Positions 32,036-40,747 of a stretch of DNA of 64,000 nucleotides are shown here, piece after piece. The notes beneath the pieces were generated by a model. That model was not told where the DNA came from. It made no database searches and saw only the letters and a program-made list of their open reading frames with translations. Location of the stretch: positions 1 through 64,000 of the forward strand of contig NZ_JARXZC010000041.1 in assembly GCF_029894335.1 (NCBI RefSeq). The letters are read 5' to 3'. The position numbers were made by a program, and so were the translations under genes. This DNA is from Kitasatospora sp. MAP5-34 (GTDB lineage: Bacteria; Actinomycetota; Actinomycetes; Streptomycetales; Streptomycetaceae). Every line of letters begins with the position of its first letter. Position 1 is the stretch's first letter.

Positions 32036-33928
32036 TCACCCGAACGGGTTGTTCCGGGCCGGCTCGGCGGCGGCCGGCGGGGCAGCGGGTGCGGCAGGAG
32101 CGGGCGGGGCGGAGCTGGCGGCGAAGGGGTTGAAGTCCGCCGGGGGTACCCGGACGGGGGTGCCCTTGCCCGCAGCCGGGGGCGCCTCTTCGGCGGCTGC
32201 GGCGGCCGGTGGTGCCGGGGGCGCGAAGGGGTTGAAGTCCGCCGGGGGTACCCGGACCGGGGTGCCCTTGCCCGCAGTCGGGGGCTGCGCCGGGGCGGGC
32301 GGGGCCGCCACCGGGGCGGGGGCGAAGGCGGGGGTGCCGGCGGTGGGTGCCGCCACCGTGCCGAACGGGTCCTTCGGGACGTCCTTGGTCACGGTGCCGA
32401 ACGGGTCGACGACGGCCTGCTGGGGGGCGGGTGCCGCCGGAGCGGCGGGGGCGGCGGGCGCGGCCGGGGCAGAACTGGCCGCGAAGGGGTTGAAGTCCGC
32501 CGGGGGCACCGCGACCGGGGTGCCCTTGCCGGCGGTCGTCCCGGCGGCCGGCGGTGCCGGGGGGGCGAAGGGGTTGAAGTCCGCCGGCGGCACCGCGACC
32601 GGCGTGCCCTTGAGCTGCTGCGGCACAGCCTGGGCGGCCTGGGCGGGTACGGGAGCGGCCGGGGGCGCGAACGGGTTGAAGTCCGCCGGCGGGACCGCGA
32701 CCGGCGTGCCCTTCGGCTGCTGCTGCTGCGGCGGCGCGGCGGCGACCGGCGGCGCGGGTGGGAACGACGGCACGGGCGGTGCCGCCACCGGCTGGACGGG
32801 GATCGGCTGTACCGGGATCGGCGGTGCTGCGTACGGCTCCGCATACGGTTCGACGGGCGCCGGTGCGGCGGCAGGTTCGGTGGCGGTCACGCCGTCCCAC
32901 GCGAGCTGGACGCTCTTGAGGATCTCGGCGAACGCCCCCGTGTACAGCTCCCAGTCCTCCGACTGGAGGGTGCCGAGCTGGACGGTCAGCACCGAGGCGC
33001 CGTCCGGCAGCGGCAGGAACGCCTGCGCCACCGAACTCACGGCCCAGCGCCGCGTACCGTCGTGGCTCAGCGCGGCCGGCACCGGGGACGTCCGCCCCTC
33101 GACCAGCACCACGGCCGGGCCCGACGGCAGCAGCACCGTCCACACCTCCGCCTCGGCGCGGGCGTCCGCCAGTTCGGTGGCGAGCTGCGTGATGGGAGTG
33201 CGGGAGGAAGCCAGCGAGACGACCAGCGAGGCGTGGCTCGGCCGGCCGTCCACCGACAGTGCCGCGATCCCGGCGAAGACCACGCCGGCGGAGCCGGACG
33301 GCTCGGCCAGCAGGGCGGAGAGCACGGCCCAGTCCTTGCGGGACTGCGCGTCGCCGCCGGCGAACAACTCCTCGGCGACCTCCGCGAGGTGTTCGGTGCG
33401 CGCGGCGCCGGAGCCCCGGGTGGTGAGCGGGTGGAAGACGGGGGGTACCACCAGGCGCGCCTCGACACCGGCTCCGGTGGCCAACTCGTCGGGTGCGACG
33501 GTGTCGCGCCCGGAGGCCAGCTCGGCGAGTACGGCGGGGAAGGACGGGCGCAGCCCGGCGGCGGAGGTCTCCGGCACGACGGGGAGCTGGAACTGCCGGG
33601 CCGCCGCGGCTCCGGCCACGCCGAGCACCGCGCCGCCGCCGTAGCGGGCCAGCAGCTCGGCCGCAGCGCCGTCGCCGGTACCGCTGTCGGCCTGTCGGAG
33701 GGTGCTGCCCTCGATGACGGTACCGAGTCCACGCACCGTCAGCAGACCGGGGCCGAGGGAGCTGATCCGCAGGCCGAAGAGCGCGTCGGCCGCCGGGTGG
33801 CCCGGCCGGCGGAATGCGCTCAGCGAGCCGGCGGGGTAGTGCGACGCCCGCTCGTCGAGCAGTGCGTCGGCCAGCACGTCGAGCGTGGCCCCGATCCGCT
33901 CCGCGCCCGCGAAACTGTCCTGAGTCAT
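32036..33928 (-). CDS. Uncharacterised protein with five-fold NPF-repeat proline-rich tail
   Basis: The 630-residue protein starts at ATG 33928 (MTQDSFAGAERIG). Residues 1-~350 are a folded-looking alpha/beta region in two halves (LGPGLLTVRGLGTVIEG near 65; VVLVEGRTSPVPAALSHDG near 285) that I cannot assign. The rest is an Ala/Pro/Gln-rich, probably disordered tail with five copies of KGTPVxVPPADFNPFA, two DPFG sites and a final NNPFG. No signal peptide or TM segment is seen. A TetR gene lies upstream on the same strand. The regular short motifs suggest a multivalent binding scaffold; that is inference. Confidence 0.7.
   Translation of the reverse strand: MTQDSFAGAERIGATLDVLADALLDERASHYPAGSLSAFRRPGHPAADALFGLRISSLGPGLLTVRGLGTVIEGSTLRQADSGTGDGAAAELLARYGGGAVLGVAGAAAARQFQLPVVPETSAAGLRPSFPAVLAELASGRDTVAPDELATGAGVEARLVVPPVFHPLTTRGSGAARTEHLAEVAEELFAGGDAQSRKDWAVLSALLAEPSGSAGVVFAGIAALSVDGRPSHASLVVSLASSRTPITQLATELADARAEAEVWTVLLPSGPAVVLVEGRTSPVPAALSHDGTRRWAVSSVAQAFLPLPDGASVLTVQLGTLQSEDWELYTGAFAEILKSVQLAWDGVTATEPAAAPAPVEPYAEPYAAPPIPVQPIPVQPVAAPPVPSFPPAPPVAAAPPQQQQPKGTPVAVPPADFNPFAPPAAPVPAQAAQAVPQQLKGTPVAVPPADFNPFAPPAPPAAGTTAGKGTPVAVPPADFNPFAASSAPAAPAAPAAPAAPAPQQAVVDPFGTVTKDVPKDPFGTVAAPTAGTPAFAPAPVAAPPAPAQPPTAGKGTPVRVPPADFNPFAPPAPPAAAAAEEAPPAAGKGTPVRVPPADFNPFAASSAPPAPAAPAAPPAAAEPARNNPFG
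32120..32716 (-). repeat. Five dispersed 48-base coding repeats (NPF motif units)
   Basis: Units of about 48 bases at roughly 32121-32170, 32225-32274, 32481-32530, 32567-32616 and 32665-32714 encode the KGTPVxVPPADFNPFA motif. The two C-terminal units have Arg, the three others Ala, at the variable site. Linkers differ in length and are Ala/Pro-rich. Confidence 0.8.
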
Positions 33929-34038
33929 GGTGTGCTGAGCCCCCCTCGCTCCGAAGCCTGCAGTGCTGTCATAGCCTGAAGTGCTGAAATGCTGTCCATT
34001 TTCTATCAGAAACAAGCGACACCCCGGCACACCAGAGG

Positions 34039-34824
34039 CTACCCGGCGGCCAGCCGCCCGACCGTCTCCACCAGCCCGGGGACCGTGAGCAGGCCGCTCA
34101 GCTCGCGGACCAGCCGTCCGGTCGGGCCGTCCGGGCTCTCCGCCGCGAAGAAGTCCGCGAGCTCGAGCGCGAGCGCGGGCTCCCGGGCGGCGGTCAGGGT
34201 CAGTGCCGCGACGAACTCCTGCACCAGCTGGAGCTGCAGCTCCGCGCGGGGGACACCGCGCTCGCCGAGCCACTCCAGCGAGGTGATCTCGGCGTTGGCG
34301 ATCCAGGCCCGGACGGTGCGCCGCACCCCGATGCCGGGCTCGGCCAGGGCCAGGTGCAGCAGGATCTGCTCGTACGCGGCGCGCCGCACCTCGTCGATCA
34401 CCGCAGTCGTGCCGGGGCTCGCCGCGACCGACCCGCCGCGCAGCAGCGCCGCGAAGCCGGGCCCGTGGCTGTCCACGAAGTCCAGGTAGCGGCCCATCAC
34501 CCGGTACAGCCGTTCGGAGAGCGGACCCTCGGCCGGCTCCTCGAACCGCCCCGCCAGCTCCTGCCCGGCGCGGCGGAGCGACTCCTCGTAGATCGCCTGC
34601 TTGCCCGGGAAGTAGTGGTACACCAGCGGCCGGGAGGCACCGGCGGCGGCCGCGATGTCGTCGATCGACACCTCCTCCGGCGGGCGGCGGGCGAAGAGGT
34701 CCAGCGCGACCGCGATCAGCTGCTCCCGCCGCTCGTCCACACTCAGTCTGCGCCGGGGTGCCCGTCCGGTACGGGCTCGGTCGTCCTCGGGGCGGTCCGT
34801 GACCGGCGGCGTACGGGAAGCCAT
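34039..34824 (-). CDS. TetR-family transcription regulator
   Basis: The 261-residue protein has a 25-residue basic leader then a TetR helix-turn-helix (REQLIAVALDLFARR, VSIDDIAAAAGASRPLVYHYFPGKQAIYEES). The C-terminal domain has FAALLRGG and MGRYLDFVDSHGPGF, as in actinobacterial regulators of the TetR_C_13-like type. It lies between the NPF-repeat gene (same strand, downstream) and a divergent Mo-oxidoreductase pair; either could be its target. Confidence 0.88.
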   Translation of the reverse strand: MASRTPPVTDRPEDDRARTGRAPRRRLSVDERREQLIAVALDLFARRPPEEVSIDDIAAAAGASRPLVYHYFPGKQAIYEESLRRAGQELAGRFEEPAEGPLSERLYRVMGRYLDFVDSHGPGFAALLRGGSVAASPGTTAVIDEVRRAAYEQILLHLALAEPGIGVRRTVRAWIANAEITSLEWLGERGVPRAELQLQLVQEFVAALTLTAAREPALALELADFFAAESPDGPTGRLVRELSGLLTVPGLVETVGRLAAG

Positions 34825-34935
34825 GGCGTCACCCTATCGGGCTCCCCGGCCGGACCAGGGTGGCGAAGATGACGAAAGTCTGACGGTGGCCCCCCGGGCC
34901 TGGTCACGGCGGCGCTGAGCTGGTCGAATCACGGT

Positions 34936-35649
34936 GTGAGCAATTCAGCTGGAAGACCGGCCGGACCACCCGTGGGGCGCCGGGTGGTGCTCGGCATGCT
35001 GGGGCTGGGTGCGGCGGGAGTGGCCGCCGGGCCGTATCTGCAACGCGGCGTGGAGAGCGTGACGAGCCAGGACCCGACGGGCTTGACCGGGCTGCTGCCG
35101 GGTGGCGGCGGGTTCCGGTACTACTCGATCGTGGACTCGGTGCCGGCCCGGACGGCGGCGAACTACACGCTCACCGTCGACGGCCTGGTCGACCACCCGG
35201 TCACCTACCGGCTGGCCGACCTACAGGCGATGCGGCAGCGCCGGATCGTCCACGACGTGCAGTGCGTCACGGGGTGGCGGGTGCCGGCCACCCCGTTCGA
35301 AGGGGTGCCGCTGGCCGACCTGCTGGACGCCGCCGGGGTGCAGTCCGGCGCGACGGCCGTCCGGTTCAGCTGCTTCGACGGCTCCTACACCGAGAGCCTC
35401 ACCCTCGACCAGGCGCGGCAGGACGGCGTGCTGGTCGCGCTGAAGATGCAGGACGCGCCGGTCAACCACGCGCACGGCGGCCCGGTGCGGCTGTATGTCG
35501 CGCCGATGTACTTCTACAAGTCCGCGAAGTGGCTCTCGGGCATCACCCTCACCCCCACCGTCCAGACCGGCTACTGGGAGAACTACGGCTATGACGTCGA
35601 CGCCTGGGTCGGCCGCTCGAACGGGCGCGACGATGCCCCGACCGGCTGA
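34936..35649 (+). CDS. Molybdopterin-dependent oxidoreductase (MsrP/sulfite-oxidase fold), Tat-exported
   Basis: The 237-residue protein starts with a Tat-like signal (GRRVVLGMLGLGAAGVAAG). The Mo-ligand Cys is in VHDVQCVTGWRVP. YDVDAWVG and YKSAKWLSGI are typical of the SUOX-fold family. It probably acts on the outer face with the b-type cytochrome gene that overlaps it by 17 bases, as in MsrPQ-type methionine sulfoxide reductase pairs. Substrate is not fixed by sequence. Confidence 0.85.
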   Translation: MSNSAGRPAGPPVGRRVVLGMLGLGAAGVAAGPYLQRGVESVTSQDPTGLTGLLPGGGGFRYYSIVDSVPARTAANYTLTVDGLVDHPVTYRLADLQAMRQRRIVHDVQCVTGWRVPATPFEGVPLADLLDAAGVQSGATAVRFSCFDGSYTESLTLDQARQDGVLVALKMQDAPVNHAHGGPVRLYVAPMYFYKSAKWLSGITLTPTVQTGYWENYGYDVDAWVGRSNGRDDAPTG

Positions 35650-36253
35650 CACCTCGGGGCGCGTCCCCCGGTTCACCCCGGCCGAGCGCTGGATCCACCG
35701 GGTCACCGGCGCGCTGATGCTGGTCTGCCTGGTGACGGCCGCCTGTCTCTACTACCCGCCGCTCTCCGAACTGGTGGGCCGGCGCAGGCTGGTGGTGACG
35801 GTGCACGAGTGGTGCGGGCTGGCCCTGCCGGTGCCGGTGCTGCTCGGGCTGGCCTCCCGCGCGTTCCGGGCCGACCTCTCCCGGCTGAACCGTTTCGCCC
35901 CCTACGACCGCGAGTGGCTGCGCGCGGTGCGCCGCCGCTCGTACCGCCGCCCGGCGGGCAAGTTCAACGCGGGCCAGAAGCTCTACGCCTCGTGGACGGC
36001 GGGGGCGGTGCTGGTGATGATCGGCACCGGGCTGCTGATGTGGTTCACCCACCTCGCCCCGCTGGTCTGGCGCACCGGCGCGACCTTCGTCCACGACTGG
36101 CTGACGCTCGCGCTGGCCGTGGTGATCGTGGGTCACATCCGGATGGCGATGAACGACCCGGAGTCCCGGCGCGGGCTGCGCACCGGCAGCGTGGACGAGA
36201 CCTGGGCGGCCCGCGAGCACCCGAACTGGGAGCCCTACCGGGACTCCGAGTAA
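35633..36253 (+). CDS. Cytochrome b561-like membrane subunit
   Basis: The 206-residue protein has four hydrophobic spans: residues ~22-42, 58-75, 120-140 and 155-175. His residues suited to heme binding occur in ERWIHRVTG, VVTVHEWCGL, FTHLAPL and FVHDWL and VGHIRM. It overlaps the Mo-oxidoreductase gene (ATG 35633), so it is likely its quinol-linked electron donor. Its end overlaps the convergent Nudix gene by 19 bases. Confidence 0.85.
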   Translation: MPRPADTSGRVPRFTPAERWIHRVTGALMLVCLVTAACLYYPPLSELVGRRRLVVTVHEWCGLALPVPVLLGLASRAFRADLSRLNRFAPYDREWLRAVRRRSYRRPAGKFNAGQKLYASWTAGAVLVMIGTGLLMWFTHLAPLVWRTGATFVHDWLTLALAVVIVGHIRMAMNDPESRRGLRTGSVDETWAAREHPNWEPYRDSE

Positions 36254-36738
36254 CGCCGGTACGCCTCACGGCCGTCCGCGACGAACTCCCACTCCGTGAG
36301 CCGCTGCGCGAGTTCGGTCTCCGTCAGCCAGTCGTGCCAGCCGACTTCCTCGACCTGCGGCGAGACCGGGCCGTCCCAGACGGCCTCGTACACGTCGCAC
36401 CACCAGGAGAGCCCCTCCTCCTCGAAGAGGAACTTGAACAGCCGGACGGGCTCGACGCCGCTCACCCCGAGCTCCTCCTCGGCCTCCCGCACCGCCGCGC
36501 TCGCGTACGTCTCCCCGGCGCCGACCACGCCGCCGACGAAGCAGTCGTAGGCGCCCGGCGCGAAGAGCTTGGTGTCGGAGCGGCGGTGGGTGAAGATCCG
36601 GCCGTGCGGGTCGCGGACCAGGATGAAGACGCAACGGTGGGTCAGACCCTGCCGGTACACCTCGCCACGGGTGGCCGTGCCGAGTACCCGGTCCTGCGCG
36701 TCCACCACGTCCAGCAGCTCTTCGGCGGGGTTCGTCAT
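36235..36738 (-). CDS. Nudix hydrolase
   Basis: The 167-residue protein contains a full Nudix box, GGVVGAGETYASAAVREAEE followed by ELGV, fitting GX5EX7REUXEEXGU. FTHRRSDTKLFAPG precedes it. It resembles the YfcD/IDI-like Nudix group that hydrolyse nucleoside or isoprenoid diphosphates. ATG 36738 (MTNPAEELL) is chosen over 36756. Its 3' end overlaps the cytochrome gene on the opposite strand. Confidence 0.88.
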   Translation of the reverse strand: MTNPAEELLDVVDAQDRVLGTATRGEVYRQGLTHRCVFILVRDPHGRIFTHRRSDTKLFAPGAYDCFVGGVVGAGETYASAAVREAEEELGVSGVEPVRLFKFLFEEEGLSWWCDVYEAVWDGPVSPQVEEVGWHDWLTETELAQRLTEWEFVADGREAYRRYSESR

Positions 36739-36847
36739 GCAGTAGACGCTACCCAAGCGGCACCTGAGCGATTACCCAATCGGCATCGGTCTGATGAGCC
36801 GACTATCGTTCCAAGGGGTGTACGGGCGAGCAAGAGGGCGGCATGAC

Positions 36848-38062
36848 GTGGTGGAGATCCGGGGCGGGACGGCCGAGGGCTTCGAGCCCGTACGAGCGGC
36901 CTTCGCGCAGAACTTCCGCGACCACGGCGAACTCGGCGCGGCCTTCGCGCTCTACCTGGACGGCCGCAAGGTGGTCGACCTGTGGGGCGGCGACGCCCGG
37001 CCGGAGGTCGGTGGGCGGCCCGCGCCCGCCGTCGGCTGGACGGCCGACACCGCGCAGGTGCTGCGCTCCGTCACCAAGGGCCTGACGGCCGCCGCCGCGC
37101 TGCACCTGGTCCAGCGCGGGCAGCTCGACCTGGACGCGCCGGTGGCCTCCTACTGGCCCGAGTTCAAGGCGGCGGGGAAGGAGCGGGTGCCCGTCCGGTG
37201 GCTGCTCTCGCACCAGGCCGGACTGCCCGCGCTGGACGTACCGCTCCGGGTCGAGGACGTGATCGCCTGGGAGCCGGCCGCAGCCGCCGTCGCCGCCCAG
37301 ACCCCCGCCTGGGAGCCCGGCACGGCGCACGGCTACCACCCGTACACCTTCGGCTGGCTGGTCGGCGAGGTGGTCCGCCGGGCGGGCGGGCGCAGCGTCG
37401 GCCGGTACTTCGACGAGGAGATCGCCCGCCCGCTCGGCCTGGACCTGTGGATCGGCCTCCCGGCCGCAGCCCGGCCCAGGGTCGGCCGCCTGGTCGACCT
37501 GCCCGCGCCCGAGGCCGCCCAGCTCGGCCCGAACGGGATGAAGGTGCGCCCCCGCCCGGCCGTGGTCAACGCCTACCAGGACCACAGCTCGCTGACGGCC
37601 CGTTCGTTCGCCGCCGTGCGGCCCGCCCTGGACCTCAACGACCCGGCCGTGCAGGCCGTCGAGATCCCCGGAGCGGGCGGTATCGGCACCGCCCGCTCGG
37701 TCGCCCGTTTCTACGCGGCGCTGATCGGCGCAGCCGGTAGCCACGGAGGCGCGCCCGGCGAGCCGCTGCTCGGCCCCGAGCTGCTGCGCGAGGCGGTCGG
37801 GCCGGCCGTCAGCGGCCCGGACCGGGTCCTGATCGTCAACACCTCGTTCGGCCTGGGCTTCTTCCGCCACGGCCCGACCTCGCCGATGTCCTCCCCGGCC
37901 GCGTTCGGCCACCCGGGTCGCGGCGGTTCACTGGGCTTCGCCGACCCGGACCTGGGCATCGGCTTCGGCTACGTGACCAACGGGATGCAGCCGGGCGTGA
38001 CGGGGGACATCCGGTCCCGCACGCTGATCGCGGCCGTCCGGCGCTGCCTGCAGCATTTCTGA
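36848..38062 (+). CDS. Serine hydrolase, beta-lactamase-related (EstB type)
   Basis: The protein of about 404 residues has the class C-like SxxK (LRSVTKGLTAA), the Tyr motif GYHPYTFGWLVGEV and a C-terminal HPGRGG in place of KTG. LLSHQAGLPALD is typical of the esterase branch. No signal peptide is visible, so it probably acts inside the cell on an ester or lactone. GTG 36848 is used, with AGAGGG nine bases upstream; a longer frame from ATG 36794 adds a non-conserved basic leader. Confidence 0.88.
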   Translation: MVEIRGGTAEGFEPVRAAFAQNFRDHGELGAAFALYLDGRKVVDLWGGDARPEVGGRPAPAVGWTADTAQVLRSVTKGLTAAAALHLVQRGQLDLDAPVASYWPEFKAAGKERVPVRWLLSHQAGLPALDVPLRVEDVIAWEPAAAAVAAQTPAWEPGTAHGYHPYTFGWLVGEVVRRAGGRSVGRYFDEEIARPLGLDLWIGLPAAARPRVGRLVDLPAPEAAQLGPNGMKVRPRPAVVNAYQDHSSLTARSFAAVRPALDLNDPAVQAVEIPGAGGIGTARSVARFYAALIGAAGSHGGAPGEPLLGPELLREAVGPAVSGPDRVLIVNTSFGLGFFRHGPTSPMSSPAAFGHPGRGGSLGFADPDLGIGFGYVTNGMQPGVTGDIRSRTLIAAVRRCLQHF

Positions 38063-38069
38063 CGAACCG

Positions 38070-38393
38070 TCAGGCCTGGCCGGTCGCGAAGTGGCTGATC
38101 CGGTCGCCGACGACGGTGAATCGCCAGGCAGTGCGCATCTCGCCCCAGGTGTCGTTGCGGTAGTCGGCGACCAGGGCCCGCCCGCCGTCCGACTCGGACT
38201 GCACCTCGAGGTGCCCGTGCGAGGAGAAGATCTCGCGGTCGACCCAGCTCTTCAACTCGCGCTCGGTACCGTCGTCGGACATCGTCGCGTCCGGGGTGAG
38301 CAGAGCCATGAAGGCCTCCCGGTCGTTGGCGTTGATCGCGGCTACCAGCGAGCGGACGGTCGGGTCGGAGAGTCGGTCGTTGGCGATGGTCAT
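38070..38393 (-). CDS. SnoaL/NTF2-like protein
   Basis: The 107-residue protein has the cone-shaped NTF2-fold pattern: an N-terminal helix (VRSLVAAINANDREAFMALL), then TPDATMSDDG, and beta-rich stretches ending DRISHFATGQ. Such proteins bind or isomerise small hydrophobic ligands. It is convergent with the serine hydrolase gene, seven bases apart. Function unknown. Confidence 0.75.
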   Translation of the reverse strand: MTIANDRLSDPTVRSLVAAINANDREAFMALLTPDATMSDDGTERELKSWVDREIFSSHGHLEVQSESDGGRALVADYRNDTWGEMRTAWRFTVVGDRISHFATGQA

Positions 38394-38407
38394 CTACTGT
38401 CCTCCTC

Positions 38408-38532
38408 CTGAGGGGCGGCGCAGGGCTGCGGCCTCTCGCACCGTCGCACGATGCGTTTGGCGCTGCACGCCCTGCTGCTCCGCAGGGCCTAATAGGCACT
38501 TGCTCAGCCACCGACAGAGCCCCGCGCCCCTG
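38408..38532. repeat. Dispersed GC hairpin repeat, inverted copy
   Basis: CAGAGCCCCGCGCCCCTG (38515-38532) is the reverse complement of the core found at 21127-21145 and 40627-40645. A partner arm GGGGCGGCGCAGGGC lies near 38412. It separates the NTF2-like and DUF779 genes. Confidence 0.45.
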
Positions 38533-38547
38533 ATTTTGGCTGACCGG

Positions 38548-38964
38548 TTACCTCTTGGCGGAGCCTTGCAGCGCCGCTGCCTCCTCGTCCGTCAGCAACC
38601 GGGACCGGGTGAGGAAGCGCAGGCCCGTCGGTGTCTCCAGGGAGAAGCCGCTGCCCCGGCCCGGCACCACGTCGATGGTCAGGTGGGTGTGGGACCAGTA
38701 CGCGTACTGGTCCCGGGCCATCCAGACCGGGACGGATCCGAGCCCGTCCACTGTCAGCTCGCCGAGCAGGTGGTCGGCCTCGGAGGTGAGGAACTCGCCG
38801 GCCGGGTAGCACATCGGCGCGGAGCCGTCGCAGCAGCCGCCGGACTGGTGGAACATCAGCGGCCCGTGCTCGGCGGCGAGGCGGCGCAGCAGCTCCGCCG
38901 CCTCGGGCGTCACCGCGACCTGGGAGAGCGGTTCGGCAGGTGGCTGCGGCTGTGGGAGCGGCAT
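38548..38964 (-). CDS. DUF779-family protein
   Basis: The 138-residue protein has FHQSGGCCDGSAPMCYP, with the clustered Cys of DUF779, and a DQYAYWSHTHLTIDVVPGRG block. DUF779 genes almost always sit beside an aldehyde dehydrogenase gene; here the dehydrogenase stop and this ATG are separated by one base (TAGGATG), so the two are translationally coupled. A role in maturation or protection of the dehydrogenase has been suggested; it is not shown here. Confidence 0.88.
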   Translation of the reverse strand: MPLPQPQPPAEPLSQVAVTPEAAELLRRLAAEHGPLMFHQSGGCCDGSAPMCYPAGEFLTSEADHLLGELTVDGLGSVPVWMARDQYAYWSHTHLTIDVVPGRGSGFSLETPTGLRFLTRSRLLTDEEAAALQGSAKR

Positions 38965-38965
38965 C

Positions 38966-40489
38966 CTAGAAGAACCCCAGCGCCTGCGGCGAGTAGCTGA
39001 CCAGCAGGTTCTTGGTCTGCTGGTAGTGCTCCAGCACCGCCTTGTGGGTCTCCCGGCCGATCCCGGAGTTCTTGTAACCGCCGAACGCCGCGCCGGCGGG
39101 GTAGGCGTGGTAGCAGTTGGTCCAGACCCGTCCGGCCTGGATCGCGCGACCCGCCCGGTACGCCACGCCCCCGTCCCGGCTCCAGACGCCCGCGCCCAGC
39201 CCGTACAGGGTGTCGTTGGCGATGTCGATGCCGTCCTGGAAGCCGTCGAAACGGGTCACCGCGACGACCGGGCCGAAGATCTCCTCCTGGAAGATCCGCA
39301 TGCTGTTGTCGCCCTCGAAGACGGTCGGCGCGACGTAGTACCCGCCGGACAGCTCGCCGCCGAGGTCCACCCGCTCGCCGCCCGCGAGCACCTTGGCGCC
39401 CTCGGCCTGGCCGATGTCGATGTAGGAGAGGATCTTCTCCAGCTGGTCGTTGCTGGCCTGCGCGCCGACCATGGTGTCGGTGTCCAGCGGGTTGCCCTGC
39501 CGCATCGCGCGGACCCGGGCCAGGCCGTCGCCGAGGAAGCGGTCGTAGATCGAGGACTGGATCAGCGCCCGGCTCGGACAGGTGCAGACCTCGCCCTGGT
39601 TCAGGGCGAACATCGCGAAGCCCTCCAACGCCTTGTCGTAGAAGGCGTCCTGCTCGGCGGCGATGTCGGCGAAGAACAGGTTGGGGCTCTTGCCGCCCAG
39701 CTCCAGGCTGACCGGGATCAGGTTGGCGCTGGCGTACTGCATGATCAGGCGCCCGGTGGTGGTCTCGCCGGTGAAGGCGATCTTGCGGATCCGGGGGCTG
39801 GAGGCCAGCGGCTTGCCGGCCTCCACCCCGAAGCCGTTCACCACGTTCAGCACGCCCGGCGGCAGCAGGTCGGCCGTCAGCTCCATCAGCAGCAGGATCG
39901 AGACCGGCGTCTGTTCGGCGGGCTTGAGCACCACCGCGTTGCCGGCCGCCAGCGCCGGTGCGAGCTTCCAGATCGCCATCAGCAGCGGGAAGTTCCACGG
40001 GATGATCTGCCCGACCACGCCCAGCGGCTCGTGGAAGTGGTACGCCACGGTGTCGTCGTCGAGCTGCGTCAGGCCGCCCTCCTGGGCCCGCAGCGCGCCG
40101 GCGAAGTAGCGCAGGTGGTCGATGGCCAGCGGCAGGTCGGCGGCGAGCGCCTCACGCACCGGCTTGCCGTTGTCCCAGCTCTCGGCGACCGCCAGCTCCT
40201 CCAGGTGCTCGGCCATCCGGTCGGCCACCCGCAGCAGCACCTGGGCCCGCTCGGCCGGGGACGTCCGGCCCCAGGCGGGGGCGGCGGCGTGCGCGGCGTC
40301 GAGCGCGGCCTCGATGTCCTCGGCGGTGCCGCGCGCTATCTCGCAGTAGACCTGGCCGGTCACCGGGGTCGGGTTCTCGAAGTACTGTCCGCGAACCGGG
40401 GCGACCCACTCGCCGCCGATCCAGTGCTCGTACCGGGGGCGGATGTCGACGACACTGCCGGGCTGACCGGGAGGCTGGTAGACCGTCAT
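38966..40489 (-). CDS. Aldehyde dehydrogenase
   Basis: The 507-residue NAD(P)-dependent enzyme has PWNFPLLMAIWKLAPALAAGN (cofactor region; quoted as PWNFPLLMAIWK), the Glu in LELGGKSPN and the catalytic Cys in NQGEVCTCPSR. EEIFGPVVAVTRF is C-terminal. It belongs to the AldB/ExaC group, commonly active on acetaldehyde or chloroacetaldehyde. It is cotranscribed with the DUF779 gene. Confidence 0.93.
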   Translation of the reverse strand: MTVYQPPGQPGSVVDIRPRYEHWIGGEWVAPVRGQYFENPTPVTGQVYCEIARGTAEDIEAALDAAHAAAPAWGRTSPAERAQVLLRVADRMAEHLEELAVAESWDNGKPVREALAADLPLAIDHLRYFAGALRAQEGGLTQLDDDTVAYHFHEPLGVVGQIIPWNFPLLMAIWKLAPALAAGNAVVLKPAEQTPVSILLLMELTADLLPPGVLNVVNGFGVEAGKPLASSPRIRKIAFTGETTTGRLIMQYASANLIPVSLELGGKSPNLFFADIAAEQDAFYDKALEGFAMFALNQGEVCTCPSRALIQSSIYDRFLGDGLARVRAMRQGNPLDTDTMVGAQASNDQLEKILSYIDIGQAEGAKVLAGGERVDLGGELSGGYYVAPTVFEGDNSMRIFQEEIFGPVVAVTRFDGFQDGIDIANDTLYGLGAGVWSRDGGVAYRAGRAIQAGRVWTNCYHAYPAGAAFGGYKNSGIGRETHKAVLEHYQQTKNLLVSYSPQALGFF

Positions 40490-40626
40490 GCTCAGGTGTC
40501 TCCTCGCTGCGGGCGGAAGGGAACTGACAGATGCTCAGCTTGTGAGGTCATCCCCGCGTTGCACCCTAACTCCCGATCCGCGCCGCCGCTACGTTCTGTG
40601 AGGACTTGTTCACGCCGGCCGCCGGC

Positions 40627-40713
40627 AAGGGGCGCGGGGCTCTGCTTGATGAACCGCGTGCGCGAAACCGGAAGGCGGCGGCCTGCAGCCCCCTGCCCTA
40701 CAGTTCCCCGCGC
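40627..40713. repeat. Dispersed GC hairpin repeat, direct copy
   Basis: The 35 bases from 40629 match 21129-21163 at 33 positions. A CCCCGCGC arm at 40706-40713 can pair with GCGCGGGG. It lies between the aldehyde dehydrogenase promoter region and the terpene synthase stop, so it may terminate the latter's transcript. Confidence 0.5.
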
Positions 40714-40747
40714 GACCCGGGCCCCTGCCGCCGGCCCGGCGGAGCCG

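Noticed and set aside
31863..33644. Plus-strand open frame across the NPF-repeat gene
   Set aside because: It mirrors the minus-strand repeat gene; the translated repeats (GGAKGLKSAGGT) are the complement of the real ones and no start site fits.
36794..36847. N-terminal extension of the serine hydrolase from ATG 36794
   Set aside because: The extra 18 residues are basic and non-conserved in style, and a ribosome site fits GTG 36848 better.
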